This document shows, in pieces, positions 47,993 through 56,632 of a DNA stretch of 64,000 nt. Source of the DNA: Novosphingobium fuchskuhlense (lineage in GTDB: Bacteria > Pseudomonadota > Alphaproteobacteria > Sphingomonadales > Sphingomonadaceae). Below the pieces are notes generated by a model that was not told the DNA's origin, searched no databases, and worked only from the letters and a program-made list of their open reading frames with translations. Position numbers and translations under genes: made by a program. The stretch spans positions 434,001 to 498,000 of the forward strand of contig NZ_KQ954246.1 of NCBI RefSeq assembly GCF_001519075.1. Direction: 5' to 3'. The number at the start of each line of letters is the position of its first letter. Positions within the stretch are counted from its first letter, which is position 1.

Positions 47993-48225
47993 TGCCGATG
48001 CCGGCGGCAGAGATTGAGGCGCTTATCCGCGCCGCAATCCCCGATGCGGAAGTCACGATCACCGATCTCGCCGGCGATGGCGATCACTATGCCGCCCATG
48101 TTGTCGCGCCTTCGTTTGCCGGCCTCAGCCGCGTTGCGCAGCACAAGGCGGTCTACGGCGCGCTGGGTGAGCGCGTGGGCGGGGTGCTCCACGCCTTGCA
48201 AGTGACCACTGCCGTCCCCACCTGA
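47992..48225 (+). CDS. BolA-family protein
   Basis: The 77-residue protein matches BolA (IEALIRAAIPDAEVTI, the central GDHYAAHVVAPSFAGLSRVA with invariant His, KAVYGALG). BolA proteins pair with monothiol glutaredoxins to bind [2Fe-2S] clusters and to regulate iron or stress responses. It is translationally coupled to the zeta gene (TGATG) and lies 36 nt before the CGFS glutaredoxin gene, its likely partner. Confidence 0.9.
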   Translation: MPMPAAEIEALIRAAIPDAEVTITDLAGDGDHYAAHVVAPSFAGLSRVAQHKAVYGALGERVGGVLHALQVTTAVPT

Positions 48226-48261
48226 TCTCCACGCAAAGCCACGAAAGCCCGGTAAAACCCC

Positions 48262-48585
48262 ATGTCTACTAACGAGCGTATCGCAGAAATCGTCGGCAGC
48301 AACGACGTCGTCCTGTTCATGAAGGGAACGCCGCTGTTTCCGCAGTGTGGTTTCTCCAGCAAGGCCATCGCCATCCTCGATCACCTCGGCGTGGAATACG
48401 CCTCGGTCGATGTGCTCCAGGACATGGAGATCCGGCAGGGCATCAAAGCCTTCTCCGATTGGCCGACGATCCCGCAGCTCTACGTGAAGGGCGAATTTGT
48501 AGGCGGTTCAGACATCATGATGGAGATGTACCAGGCCGGCGAGCTGCAGCAGCTGATGGTCGACGCTGAGGTCACGCAGGCCTGA
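48262..48585 (+). CDS. grxD: Monothiol glutaredoxin (CGFS type)
   Basis: The 107-residue protein has the CGFS active site (Cys29; PQCGFSSKA), the glutathione-binding WPTIPQLY motif and [13 protein letters not shown] glutaredoxins bind [2Fe-2S] with glutathione and deliver it to client proteins; with BolA they form regulatory heterodimers. It is the third gene of the zeta-bolA-grx operon, and a GC-rich hairpin follows 23 nt after the stop. Confidence 0.93.
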   Translation: MSTNERIAEIVGSNDVVLFMKGTPLFPQCGFSSKAIAILDHLGVEYASVDVLQDMEIRQGIKAFSDWPTIPQLYVKGEFVGGSDIMMEMYQAGELQQLMVDAEVTQA

Positions 48586-48996
48586 ACCCTGCGCGGTGGC
48601 GAATACAGAAACGCGGCTCCGCCACAAGCGGGGCCGCGTTTCGCGTTTCGTGAAGCCGTGGAGGATGGGGAAGAGCCGTCCGGCCCCGCGCGCGGGTGGG
48701 GGGTGGATCCGCACGCGGGGCTTGTCAGGCGATGGGGCCTGGAGAGGCGGAACCGGGAGACCGGGGGGAACGGTTCCGCCTCTGGGAAGACACTCTCAGG
48801 ACGACACAGTCTATGCAGGCACCATGCCAAACGCCAAATCCACCCAAAAAATCGATGCTTTTGCCACCGATGCCCCGCTCCCGCTTCGCAGCCTTGTAAA
48901 GTCTGCCGACAGGGCCCTGTCACTTTGGAGAAGAAGCCCGGCAAAGCGGTGCCGGACTGCTTGGCAAGCCCCTGCCGCTTGTAGCATGGTCCGCAC
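48586..48996. other. 411-nt intergenic region with strong RNA-like secondary structure
   Basis: No credible protein-coding gene lies between grxD and the NUDIX gene. A 13-bp stem, AGAGGCGGAACCG (48751-48763) with CGGTTCCGCCTCT (48775-48787 approximately), is flanked by shorter complementary pieces (CCTG/CAGG, GTC/GAC) with internal loops, resembling the stem-and-bubble layout of regulatory RNAs. No T-rich terminator is evident downstream. It is a candidate small RNA or leader of the NUDIX transcript. Confidence 0.4.
48609..48641 (+). terminator. GC-rich hairpin after the glutaredoxin gene
   Basis: A 14-bp stem (AAACGCGGCTCCGC with GCGGGGCCGCGTTT, one imperfect pair, 5-nt loop) lies 23 nt after the stop. 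The T-run is short (GTTTCG), so termination may be partial. The A-stretch on the left is weak in the opposite direction. Confidence 0.55.
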
Positions 48997-49803
48997 ATGG
49001 ACGATCTCGATGACATGGGTGAACACGCGGATGCCGCCCCCGCCACTCCCGCCGCGACCCTTGTGGTCTTCCGCCACGATCCCGCCGGTGGCCCGGCGCA
49101 TATCCTGATGGTCGAACGATCGGGCAGTCTCGCCTTCGCCGGTGGGGCAACCGTGTTCCCTGGTGGCAAGGTGGATCCCGCGGATACTGAGTTGGCGGGG
49201 GCCTTCTTGGCGCGCACCGGCCTTGAGCTCGATCCGGCGGACGCGGCTGGCCGCATCACCGCCGTGCGCGAGACGCTCGAGGAAACCGGCCTTGCGGTGG
49301 GGCTTGTCGGCGCCATTGATGCGGAACGCGCGGCGGCTGCCCGCCGCCTCCTGCTGGATACCGGGCGCCTTGCCGATGTGCTCGAAGCCTTTGATTGGGA
49401 CCTCGATTTCGATGCGCTCGTGCCTTTTGCACGGTGGTGGCCACGGCATCGCAACATGCGGGTGTTCGATACCCGGTTCTACCTTGCCGATCTCGGCACC
49501 GGCGCGGTGGACGTCACGGCCGATACGACCGAGAATCGTCACCTGTTCTGGGCGAGCGCGGCCGAGGCGCTGCGCCTCGCCGACGAGAAGGCGATCAAGA
49601 TCATCTTTCCCACCCGCCGGAATCTCGAACGTCTGGCGCAGTTTGACCATTTCGGTGCGGCGCGTGCCCATGCGCTTGCCACGCCTATCGTCACCGTCAC
49701 CCCGCGGATCGAGCTGCGCGATGGGACGCGTTGGCTGATGATTCCCGCCGACGCGGGTTACCCGGTCGATGGCGAACCGCTCGATCAGGCAGACCGGGCA
49801 TAG
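48997..49803 (+). CDS. NUDIX hydrolase (NUDT7/19-like)
   Basis: The 268-residue protein has a NUDIX domain near the N-terminus with FPGGKVDPAD and, after an insertion, AVRETLEETGL (REUXEEXGU part of the NUDIX box). The insertion within the box resembles NUDT7/NUDT19-type proteins, which often hydrolyse CoA derivatives. The substrate here is unproven. The C-terminal half (FARWWPRHRNMRVFDTRFYL) fits the same group. ATG 48997 is family-compatible; a later in-frame ATG at 49015 is possible. Confidence 0.82.
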   Translation: MDDLDDMGEHADAAPATPAATLVVFRHDPAGGPAHILMVERSGSLAFAGGATVFPGGKVDPADTELAGAFLARTGLELDPADAAGRITAVRETLEETGLAVGLVGAIDAERAAAARRLLLDTGRLADVLEAFDWDLDFDALVPFARWWPRHRNMRVFDTRFYLADLGTGAVDVTADTTENRHLFWASAAEALRLADEKAIKIIFPTRRNLERLAQFDHFGAARAHALATPIVTVTPRIELRDGTRWLMIPADAGYPVDGEPLDQADRA

Positions 49804-49937
49804 ACTGCTCCGAGATGGAGGTGATTGTGCAGCGCAGCGGGTTTTTCGTTGCGCTGCATATACCTAAGTAAAAATACATAGATTCGCGCAAGCCTCGCTT
49901 CATGGCACCCCGCTAAATTTCTGAGCGGAGGTTCCCG

Positions 49938-50243
49938 ATGCCCGCTGCCCAGCCACGCCCCGAAAGCGCCATTCCCGCTGCTTCGGAAGCGCCATTTTCC
50001 GGCGCACCGGATGCGCGCGGGGCTATGCCGGTTGCCGCAGCACCGGCGCGACTTGCCGACGAACTGGCGGTTCCGGCCCCTTCGCCTGTGCACCAGCTCC
50101 AGGCTGAACTGATCCAGCGCACCGCCCCGGACGAGACTGTCGCAGAGCCGCTCTATCCCGGCTGGCTGCGCGTTGCCTTCCCGGTAGGCAGCTCGCTCGT
50201 GCTGTGGGCGGCGATCGTGTGGGGTGTCAGTCGGCTCTGGTAA
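49938..50243 (+). CDS. Small single-pass membrane protein at the start of the polysaccharide locus
   Basis: The 101-residue protein has a long Ala/Pro-rich N-terminus (1-75) and one C-terminal transmembrane helix at about 81-99 (FPVGSSLVLWAAIVWGVSRLW region). GGAGG lies before the ATG. The upstream 130 nt are AT-richer than surroundings, suggesting a promoter. It lies 140 nt before the sugar transferase. No family was recognised; such small proteins can accompany envelope polysaccharide machinery. Confidence 0.6.
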   Translation: MPAAQPRPESAIPAASEAPFSGAPDARGAMPVAAAPARLADELAVPAPSPVHQLQAELIQRTAPDETVAEPLYPGWLRVAFPVGSSLVLWAAIVWGVSRLW

Positions 50244-50383
50244 TACCGTCCGCGTCAACCGTTACGTGGCGCCCAAATCAAACCGTCCCGGGGGCATCAC
50301 CGCCTGACCGCTGCTGCATCGCACTCCATCATGACGTCACTGCCGCCCCTTCCGGCGTGCGGGCCTCGATGGAGACCTGAGCA

Positions 50384-51151
50384 GTGAACAGCCTTATGCC
50401 TGTCCAGGCCGAACCCTGGATTTCCGAACCTGCCACCATTTCCGAAATCCCCCTTGCCCTGCCGGGGCGCAGCAAGCTCGCCGCTGTGCCGCTTGCCGAA
50501 CGCCCGTCCCTGCCGCCCCGCCAGCCGCTTGCTCCGCCGCGTCAGGCCTGGGCGCTGCGCGCGCTCGATCTTGTCGGGGCATGCGCGGCCCTCGTTTTGC
50601 TATCCCCGGTGCTGGTGGCCGTCGCGCTGGCGATCAAGGTCTTCGATCCCGGCCCGCTGCTCTTCGCCCACAGCCGCGTCGGGCAGGGCGGCCGCACGTT
50701 CCACTGCCTCAAGTTCCGTTCGATGACGGTCGATGCCGGCGAACGCCTCGCGCGTTTGCTGGAAACCGATCCCGCCGCGCGGGCGGAATGGGCCGAAACG
50801 CACAAGTTGCGGCTGGATCCGCGGATCACGCCTATCGGACGCTTTCTGCGCCGCAGCTGTCTTGATGAGCTGCCGCAACTGATCAACGTCCTGCGCGGGG
50901 AAATGAGCCTTGTTGGCCCGCGTCCGATCACGGCGGCAGAGGCCACGCGCTACGGTCGCCATTTCCCGGTCTATTGCAGCCTCAAGCCCGGGATCACCGG
51001 CCTGTGGCAGGTCAAGCGGCAGGATCGGACAAGCTACCGCCGCCGCGTTGCCTTCGATCTGGCTTATGCCCGCTCGCAGTCGGTGCCGCTCAATGTCGGG
51101 ATCCTGTTGCTCACCGTGCCCTCGGTGCTGCGCGGGCAGGGAGCCTGCTGA
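50384..51151 (+). CDS. Undecaprenyl-phosphate sugar-1-phosphate transferase (ExoY/WcaJ-like)
   Basis: The 255-residue enzyme has a Pro-rich N-terminus, one hydrophobic helix (about residues 60-85, VGACAALVLLSPVLVAVAL) and the bacterial sugar transferase domain: FAHSRVGQGGRTFHCLKFRSM, GRFLRRSCLDELPQLINVL, SLVGPRPIT and LKPGITGLWQV. It should start repeat-unit synthesis by moving a sugar-phosphate to undecaprenyl phosphate. The short single-helix form matches ExoY. Start is a GTG at 50384 with GGAG upstream. Its last 88 nt overlap the antisense glycosyltransferase gene. Confidence 0.9.
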   Translation: MNSLMPVQAEPWISEPATISEIPLALPGRSKLAAVPLAERPSLPPRQPLAPPRQAWALRALDLVGACAALVLLSPVLVAVALAIKVFDPGPLLFAHSRVGQGGRTFHCLKFRSMTVDAGERLARLLETDPAARAEWAETHKLRLDPRITPIGRFLRRSCLDELPQLINVLRGEMSLVGPRPITAAEATRYGRHFPVYCSLKPGITGLWQVKRQDRTSYRRRVAFDLAYARSQSVPLNVGILLLTVPSVLRGQGAC

Positions 51152-52368
51152 GGCTCTCCGGCCAGCATCAAATCCATCCCTGGCGCCTCGCCCGCCGGAG
51201 CTTCAGCGCTCCGGCGGGCTTTTTGCTGCGCTTCCATCACCTCCGGTCCGAGCACGGCGTCCAGCACGCGCACGGCCTGATCCCGCCAGGTCCAGTGTGC
51301 GGCATGCAGCAGGCCCTTGGCGGCAAGCGGCGCGGGATCGGCCAGCACGCGCCTGACGGCGGCGACCATGTCATCGACATCGTGCGGATCGCAATAGACC
51401 GCCGCGGTTCCGCACCGTTCGGTCAGCGCCGGAATGGCGGAAACGACCACCGGGCAGCCGAAGTGCATCGCCTCGATCGGTGGCAGTGCGCTCGCTTCGT
51501 AGAACGAGGGGAACAGCACGCACCCGGCATTGCGATAGAGCTGCCCCAGCGCGTCGAGCCCGGTCACGGGCCCGGCAAATCGCACCAGGTGGGCGACGTC
51601 TGCCGGAACTTCGCCGGCAATCGGTGAAAGGATATCGCTTCCGCCACCCACGATCAGTGTGCGCAGCCCGTCCTCGCGGGCAAGGCGCACGGCCACGGCC
51701 AGCACGCCGTGGATATTCTTGCGCCGGGAAAGCGATCCCACGAACAGCATGTAGCCCGGCTCGGGTGCATCGCCGCCCGCAGTCACCGCCTCGGCCATCG
51801 GGGCCGCACGGCCCCAGCCACCGTTCTGCGCCACGCGGATGCGCCCGCGCGCTTCAGGGCGCAGCGCTGCCAGCATCGCCTTCTCCCGCTCCGAAACGGT
51901 GAGGATCGTCTGCGCCCGGCGCAGCAGCGAGGGCAACATGATGCGGTGGCCCAGCCGGTAATGCAGCCGGTAGGCGAGCGGAAACTGCCGGTACGACAGA
52001 TCATGGATCATCACCGTCACCCCCTGCCGTGCGTGGAGCGAGGCAAACGGCGCGGTGTTGCCCAGGCAGAGCAGGTGCCCGCCGCGCACGTGCCCGGGCA
52101 GGACCAGCTGCTCCCAGGCATGGCCGCCCAGCTTGCGCCCCCAGCGGCTCGCCGCGCGCTCAACCTGCGTCACCCGCAGCCCCAGATCGTCCAGCTCCGC
52201 CTCGGGTTCGCAGACCAGCCGCAGCGCGACCGGCAGGCTTTCCTCGGCCACCAGCCGGTCGAGCGCGCAGGTCAGTTCGCGCGCTACCCGCTGCACGCCG
52301 GTCACCGGTTGCATCAGGAAACGGCCATTGATGACGATTTCGGCGGGGCTCGATGCGATCTGGTTCAT
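51064..52368 (-). CDS. GT4-type glycosyltransferase with C-terminal tail overlapping an antisense gene
   Basis: The 434-residue protein has a GT-B fold: N-terminal INGRFLMQPVTGVQRVAREL, donor-site region YMLFVGSLSRRKNIHGVL and the EX7E-like motif SFYEASALPPIEAMHFGCP. It should add a sugar to the lipid-linked repeat unit. ATG 52368 fits the family. The fold is complete by about residue 375; the remaining tail, low in complexity (KARRSAEAPAGEAPG), is encoded across a + strand terminator and 88 nt of the antisense sugar transferase gene. The tail may be an accidental read-through extension. Confidence 0.85.
   Translation of the reverse strand: MNQIASSPAEIVINGRFLMQPVTGVQRVARELTCALDRLVAEESLPVALRLVCEPEAELDDLGLRVTQVERAASRWGRKLGGHAWEQLVLPGHVRGGHLLCLGNTAPFASLHARQGVTVMIHDLSYRQFPLAYRLHYRLGHRIMLPSLLRRAQTILTVSEREKAMLAALRPEARGRIRVAQNGGWGRAAPMAEAVTAGGDAPEPGYMLFVGSLSRRKNIHGVLAVAVRLAREDGLRTLIVGGGSDILSPIAGEVPADVAHLVRFAGPVTGLDALGQLYRNAGCVLFPSFYEASALPPIEAMHFGCPVVVSAIPALTERCGTAAVYCDPHDVDDMVAAVRRVLADPAPLAAKGLLHAAHWTWRDQAVRVLDAVLGPEVMEAQQKARRSAEAPAGEAPGMDLMLAGEPQQAPCPRSTEGTVSNRIPTLSGTDCERA
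51190..51224 (+). terminator. Intrinsic terminator after the sugar transferase, inside the antisense glycosyltransferase gene
   Basis: A perfect 12-bp GCCCGCCGGAGC / GCTCCGGCGGGC stem with a 6-nt loop and TTTTT ends the + strand transcript 38 nt after the sugar transferase stop. It lies within the coding region of the minus-strand glycosyltransferase gene, near its 3' end. Confidence 0.85.
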
Positions 52369-52543
52369 GCGCGGAGGGGGCTTCCTGCTGTGGCTACGGT
52401 CTTTTCCTAACACTGGCCCGGCCCCAGGCGCGCCCGCTAACGGGTCGGGTTCGGAGACAACCTTCGTGGGCGCGCCCGCGCAAGGGGGCTAGACCGGGCT
52501 GGCCGCTCGGCTGGAGCGGCGCAGGTTCGGGGGCTCTTGCTTG

Positions 52544-53413
52544 ATGCTGCGTATCCATATCGCTATCGCCACGGTCGGTCGGCCCGCGCTGCTGCGCGAA
52601 ACGGTCGATCTCATCGCCCGGCAAACGCGGCGACCCGATGGCGTCCTGATCGTTGCTCCGTCGCAGGAGGATTTCGGCACGGCCGGCGAAAGCGCGGTCC
52701 GGCCAGACCTCGCCCTGTCCCCCAAAGGCTTGTGCCGGCAGCGCAACCGCGCGCTCGATCTGCTGGAGGGCCGGGCCGACATCGTCCTGTTCCTCGACGA
52801 TGATTTCGTGATGGCGCCGGGTTATCTCGCCGCGGTGGAGGATCTGTTTGCCTCCGATCCGGGGATAGCCGGGATTACCGGCAATCTCGTGGCAGACGGG
52901 GTGCGTCACGGCGGTTTCACGATCCAGCAGGCGCTCGCGCGGATCGAGCAGTATGCCGCCGGGCTCGATCACGCGATCACGCCGCGCACCGCACTCTATG
53001 GTTGCAACATGGCGCTGCGCATGGCCCAGATGCGGGGTCTTCGCTTTGACGAGGCGCTGCCGCTCTATGGCTGGCAGGAGGATATCGATCTCACCATGCG
53101 CCTTGCCCGGCGCGGTTCGCTTGTGTCCAGCGGCCGTGTCACCGGCGTCCATCTTGGCGTGCGCGGCGGGCGCACCTCAGGGCTGCGGCTCGGCTATTCG
53201 CAAGTCGCCAATATCGTCTATCTGCTGCACAAGGGCACGATCCCGATGTGGCTCGCGCAGCGCCTGTTCTGGCAGAACCTTGCCGCCAATCTGCTGCGTG
53301 CTCCGTTTCCCGAGCCGCATATCGACCGCGCGGGCCGCCTTGCCGGCAACATGCGCGCGCTGCTTGATCTTGTGCTCGGGCGCATCGATCCGCGCAAGAT
53401 CGAGCGGATGTGA
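52544..53413 (+). CDS. GT2-family glycosyltransferase
   Basis: The 289-residue protein has a GT-A fold with N-terminal RIHIAIATVGRPALLRETVDL, the DXD-type metal site in VLFLDDDFV and the acceptor-side LYGWQEDIDLTMRLARRG region. No membrane anchor is evident. It should transfer a sugar during exopolysaccharide repeat-unit assembly. ATG 52544 is preferred to the preceding TTG. Its stop overlaps the next glycosyltransferase start (ATGTGAG), so they are coupled. Confidence 0.88.
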   Translation: MLRIHIAIATVGRPALLRETVDLIARQTRRPDGVLIVAPSQEDFGTAGESAVRPDLALSPKGLCRQRNRALDLLEGRADIVLFLDDDFVMAPGYLAAVEDLFASDPGIAGITGNLVADGVRHGGFTIQQALARIEQYAAGLDHAITPRTALYGCNMALRMAQMRGLRFDEALPLYGWQEDIDLTMRLARRGSLVSSGRVTGVHLGVRGGRTSGLRLGYSQVANIVYLLHKGTIPMWLAQRLFWQNLAANLLRAPFPEPHIDRAGRLAGNMRALLDLVLGRIDPRKIERM

Positions 53414-54498
53414 GCGCCGCCCCGATGCGCCGCGTCGTCTTCAATGGAAAGTTTCGCGCCGGGGGCCTCAACGGAGTCCACCGCGTCGCCGCGCGGCTCA
53501 TCACCGAAGTGGATGAACTCCTTGCGGCAGCGCCATCGCCGGATGATCCGCCCTGCGCGCTGATCGTGCCCCGGGGCTGTGCCGATGGCCTGCCGCTCAG
53601 GGCCATCCAGCTGATCGAGGATGATCGCCCTGCCAGCCAGGGGTGGGAGCAGTTCCGGCTGCCCCGGCTGGCGGCCGGGGGGCTGCTGGTCAACCTCGCC
53701 AATCTCGCGCCGCTCGCGCACCGGCCGAAAGTCACCATGCTGCACGATGCGCAGTTCCTGCGTGCCGATAGTTCCTACCCGTGGCGGCAGCGCCTCGGCT
53801 ACCGCCTGCTCACCCCGCTCATGGCCCGGTCGAGCGCGCAGGTCCTGACCGTCTCGGCCTTCTCGGCGGGCGAACTGGCCCGGGGCGGCGTCACCGGCAG
53901 CAATGTCGCGGCCGTGCTCCACAACGGCGCCGACCATATCCTCGAAACGGAGCCCGATCCGGAAGCGTTGGCCCGGCTCGGTCTTGCCCAGCGCGGCTAT
54001 GCGCTGATGTTCGGCAGCCCCAAGGCCTACAAGAACAACGCCGTCGTCTTTGCCGCTTTCTCCGGCGGCGCGCTTGCGCCCTTGCGGCTTGTCGTCGTCG
54101 GGCCGTCGCGCGCCGCGCTCGAAGCGGCCGGTCTCGCGCCGCCGGCCGATGCTGTGTTCGCCGGCCCGTGCAATGATGCGGCCCTGCGCGCGCTCTACGA
54201 AGGGGCCGAGGCACTGCTGTTTCCCTCGCGGACGGAAGGCTTCGGCCTGCCTCCGGTCGAGGCGATGCTTTGTGGCTGCCCGGTCATTGCGGCACCCTGC
54301 GGCGCGGTGCCCGAAGTCTGCGGCGATGCTGCGCGCTATGCCGATCCCGACGATCCCGCCGCCTGGCGGGCGGCCCTTGCCGGCTTGCCGCGTGCCGATC
54401 TGGTCACCGCAGGCCGCGCGCAGGCCGGGCGCTATACCTGGGCCCGCGCCGGACAGCGCCTGTTGGCCGGCTTGCGCGATCTGGCGCGCCGGGCATGA
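53410..54498 (+). CDS. GT4-type glycosyltransferase
   Basis: The 362-residue GT-B enzyme has FNGKFRAGGLNGVHRVAARL at the N-terminus, similar in layout to the GT at 51064-52368, and the C-terminal EX7E motif (FPSRTEGFGLPPVEAMLCGCP). The resemblance suggests the two are paralogues adding related sugars. It overlaps the GT2 gene by 4 nt if GTG 53410 is used; ATG 53425 is an alternative. It overlaps the flippase start by 4 nt (ATGA). Confidence 0.87.
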   Translation: MSAAPMRRVVFNGKFRAGGLNGVHRVAARLITEVDELLAAAPSPDDPPCALIVPRGCADGLPLRAIQLIEDDRPASQGWEQFRLPRLAAGGLLVNLANLAPLAHRPKVTMLHDAQFLRADSSYPWRQRLGYRLLTPLMARSSAQVLTVSAFSAGELARGGVTGSNVAAVLHNGADHILETEPDPEALARLGLAQRGYALMFGSPKAYKNNAVVFAAFSGGALAPLRLVVVGPSRAALEAAGLAPPADAVFAGPCNDAALRALYEGAEALLFPSRTEGFGLPPVEAMLCGCPVIAAPCGAVPEVCGDAARYADPDDPAAWRAALAGLPRADLVTAGRAQAGRYTWARAGQRLLAGLRDLARRA

Positions 54499-55958
54499 AG
54501 GCGCGGCTCTTGCGTTTCGCGCGCGCCGGAGGCGGCACCGCGCTCATCGCCATGGCCGCGCGGGTCAGCGGCCAGTTCGCCATGGTCGCCGTCACGCTGG
54601 TGGCCACACGTCATCTGGCCCCGGCCGATTTCGGCGTGTTCGCCATCGCCGGCGCGCTCGTCATGCTCGCCCGCACGATGCTCTACACCGGCCCGTTCGA
54701 GTATCTGCTCAAGCTCGCCCATGATGCGCCCCAGGCGCAAGGGGCCGGCGCCTGCCTCGCCGCGACGGTCGTTGTCGCGGCCGGCTGGATCGGGCTGCTC
54801 GTCGCGCTCGGGCTGGCAGCGCCGTACCTCTTCCGCGGCGGCGGTGTGGCGCCGGTCATCCTGGCGCTGGCGCCTTCGGTGCTGCTCGGCGCGCTCGCCG
54901 CCTTCGCCGAATCCGTCATGCTGCGCAGCGGTGCCGTGCGCCGCTACTATGCGGTCACCGTGCTGGCCGAAGTCGGGGCAGGGCTTGCCGCCATCGCCTT
55001 GCTGGCCGCCGGCTGGGGCCTCTGGGCGCTCGTCCTCCAGATCTACGCGCGCACCCTGCTCATGGCGCTGGCGCTTGGTGCGCTAGGTCCGCCGCTGGCG
55101 CTCGCCGCTCCGCCGCGCGCGCTGGTCGCCGAAGTGCTGCGCTGGTCAGCCAGCCGCTTCGGGTCCGTGCTGGTCAGCTTTCTCGCCAACTACAGCGGCG
55201 ATCTCGTGCTGGGCATGGCGTTCTCTCCCGCGGCCTCCGGGCTCTACCGGGCGGCGAACCGCATGGTCACCGCGCTGGCCGACATGTTCGTCCAGCCCGC
55301 CGGCATGCTCGCGCTCACCACGCTCGCGGCGGGGCGTGCGCACGGCGAGGCAGCGGGCAAGCCGGGGTCCTGGCCGCGCCTTGCCGCGCTCTTCGCCGTG
55401 CTGGGCTGGCCAGCGCTCGCGCTCCTCGCCCTGTTTGCGCACCGCGTGGTCCCGCTTGCGCTGGGGCCGGCCTGGGCGGGAGCAGCTCCGGTCGTCGCGG
55501 TGTTCTGCCTCGCCCGCATGGCAGCTCTCGTGACGGCCGTCGCCACGGCTGAGCTGATCGTTGCGGACCGGCAGGGCAGGGTGCTTGCCGTTCAGACCGT
55601 CGCCGCGATCACCACCGCCGGCCTCACCGTCCTCGCGGCGCCCTGGGGCGCATTCGGCGCGGCGCTTGCTGCCACGCTCGTTGCCATTCTCGCCGCCGCT
55701 GCGCTCGGCTTCACCGCGCTCCATCGCCGCGACCGCCCTGCGCTGGCCGAGGCGGTACGTCTCGTGATCTTCCCGCTCGGCGGAGCGTTCGGCGCGGCGT
55801 TCGCGGCTGATCGCCTGCTCGGCAGCGCCGCGCCGTTGACGGCGCTTGCTGTCCCGCTCGCGTGCGCCGCGGCCGGCTGGCTCCTTGCCGCCTGGCCCGT
55901 CATCCCCGCACTGCGCCGCGCTGCCGCCCTGCTGGCCGAGGCGCCGCGACCTGCCTGA
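54495..55958 (+). CDS. Wzx-type polysaccharide flippase
   Basis: The 487-residue integral membrane protein has about 14 hydrophobic helices and the MOP/polysaccharide-transporter layout, with an early conserved segment VTLVATRHLAPADFGVFAIA. It should flip the lipid-linked repeat unit to the periplasmic side. The ATG overlaps the previous GT stop. The C-terminal half is strongly Ala-rich. It completes the plus-strand operon GT2-GT4-Wzx. Confidence 0.85.
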   Translation: MKARLLRFARAGGGTALIAMAARVSGQFAMVAVTLVATRHLAPADFGVFAIAGALVMLARTMLYTGPFEYLLKLAHDAPQAQGAGACLAATVVVAAGWIGLLVALGLAAPYLFRGGGVAPVILALAPSVLLGALAAFAESVMLRSGAVRRYYAVTVLAEVGAGLAAIALLAAGWGLWALVLQIYARTLLMALALGALGPPLALAAPPRALVAEVLRWSASRFGSVLVSFLANYSGDLVLGMAFSPAASGLYRAANRMVTALADMFVQPAGMLALTTLAAGRAHGEAAGKPGSWPRLAALFAVLGWPALALLALFAHRVVPLALGPAWAGAAPVVAVFCLARMAALVTAVATAELIVADRQGRVLAVQTVAAITTAGLTVLAAPWGAFGAALAATLVAILAAAALGFTALHRRDRPALAEAVRLVIFPLGGAFGAAFAADRLLGSAAPLTALAVPLACAAAGWLLAAWPVIPALRRAAALLAEAPRPA

Positions 55959-56028
55959 CCCCAAATGCCGCTTGCCGCCAGCGCGCGCTCGTGGAACGTT
56001 CGCCGCCGCATCAAAGGGGCTCTGATCG

Positions 56029-56631
56029 ATGAAGCGCATCTCCCTCGCCGCCGCCATCCTGCTTGCCGCTGCCGCGCCTGCCGCTGCCCGGGCTGCCGAT
56101 CAGCAGGCCCCTTCCTCCGCCGCCCCTTCCTCCGCCGCGCCTGCCTTCATCGCGCCCGCCTTTGCCGTCCCCACCGGTGCGGAAGGTCCCGGCTTCCACC
56201 TCCGGCCGCTCGGCCCCGATCTCGTGAAGATCGATTTCGATGCCTACATGTCGTCGGTCGAGCATCTCCAGCAGACCTTCACGCGCAGTACGGACTGGCC
56301 GGATGCCGGCATCAGCGATGCCGATGCCATGCTCGACATGCAGACGGAGGCCGGACGCTTCGCCCGCCGCGAGAGCTTCGCCTACTCGGTCCTCACGCCG
56401 GACGGCAAGCGCGAGCGCGGCTGCATCTATGTCGCGCCGAGCCCGGTGCCCGGTTACGATGCCGTGGTGCGGATCTGGGTGACCAAGGCCGAATACGATG
56501 GCGGCTTCGACAAGGCGCTCGAGGCATGGGCGCACCAGTGGATCGCCGCCAGATGGCCGTTCCGCAAGGTTGCCTGGCCCGGCCGCGATATCCCCTGGGC
56601 CACGTGGGACGCGCTGACCGGGCCGAAGTGA
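56029..56631 (+). CDS. Exported GNAT-like protein of unknown substrate
   Basis: The 200-residue protein starts with a signal peptide (cleavage near ARAAD), then a Ser/Ala/Pro-rich stretch (residues 24-50) and a domain resembling GNAT-like acetyltransferases (HLRPLGPDLVKIDFDAYMSS; TPDGKRERGCIYVAPSPVPG). Such domains are normally cytoplasmic because they use acetyl-CoA. A canonical acetyl-CoA P-loop (Q/RxxGxG/A) is not clear, so it may be non-enzymatic. It lies 70 nt after the flippase and may belong to the same operon. Confidence 0.7.
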   Translation: MKRISLAAAILLAAAAPAAARAADQQAPSSAAPSSAAPAFIAPAFAVPTGAEGPGFHLRPLGPDLVKIDFDAYMSSVEHLQQTFTRSTDWPDAGISDADAMLDMQTEAGRFARRESFAYSVLTPDGKRERGCIYVAPSPVPGYDAVVRIWVTKAEYDGGFDKALEAWAHQWIAARWPFRKVAWPGRDIPWATWDALTGPK

Positions 56632-56632
56632 A

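Noticed and set aside
48596..49108. A 170-codon + strand frame between grxD and the NUDIX gene
   Set aside because: It crosses the terminator-like hairpin and overlaps the NUDIX start out of frame; the product has no plausible domain.
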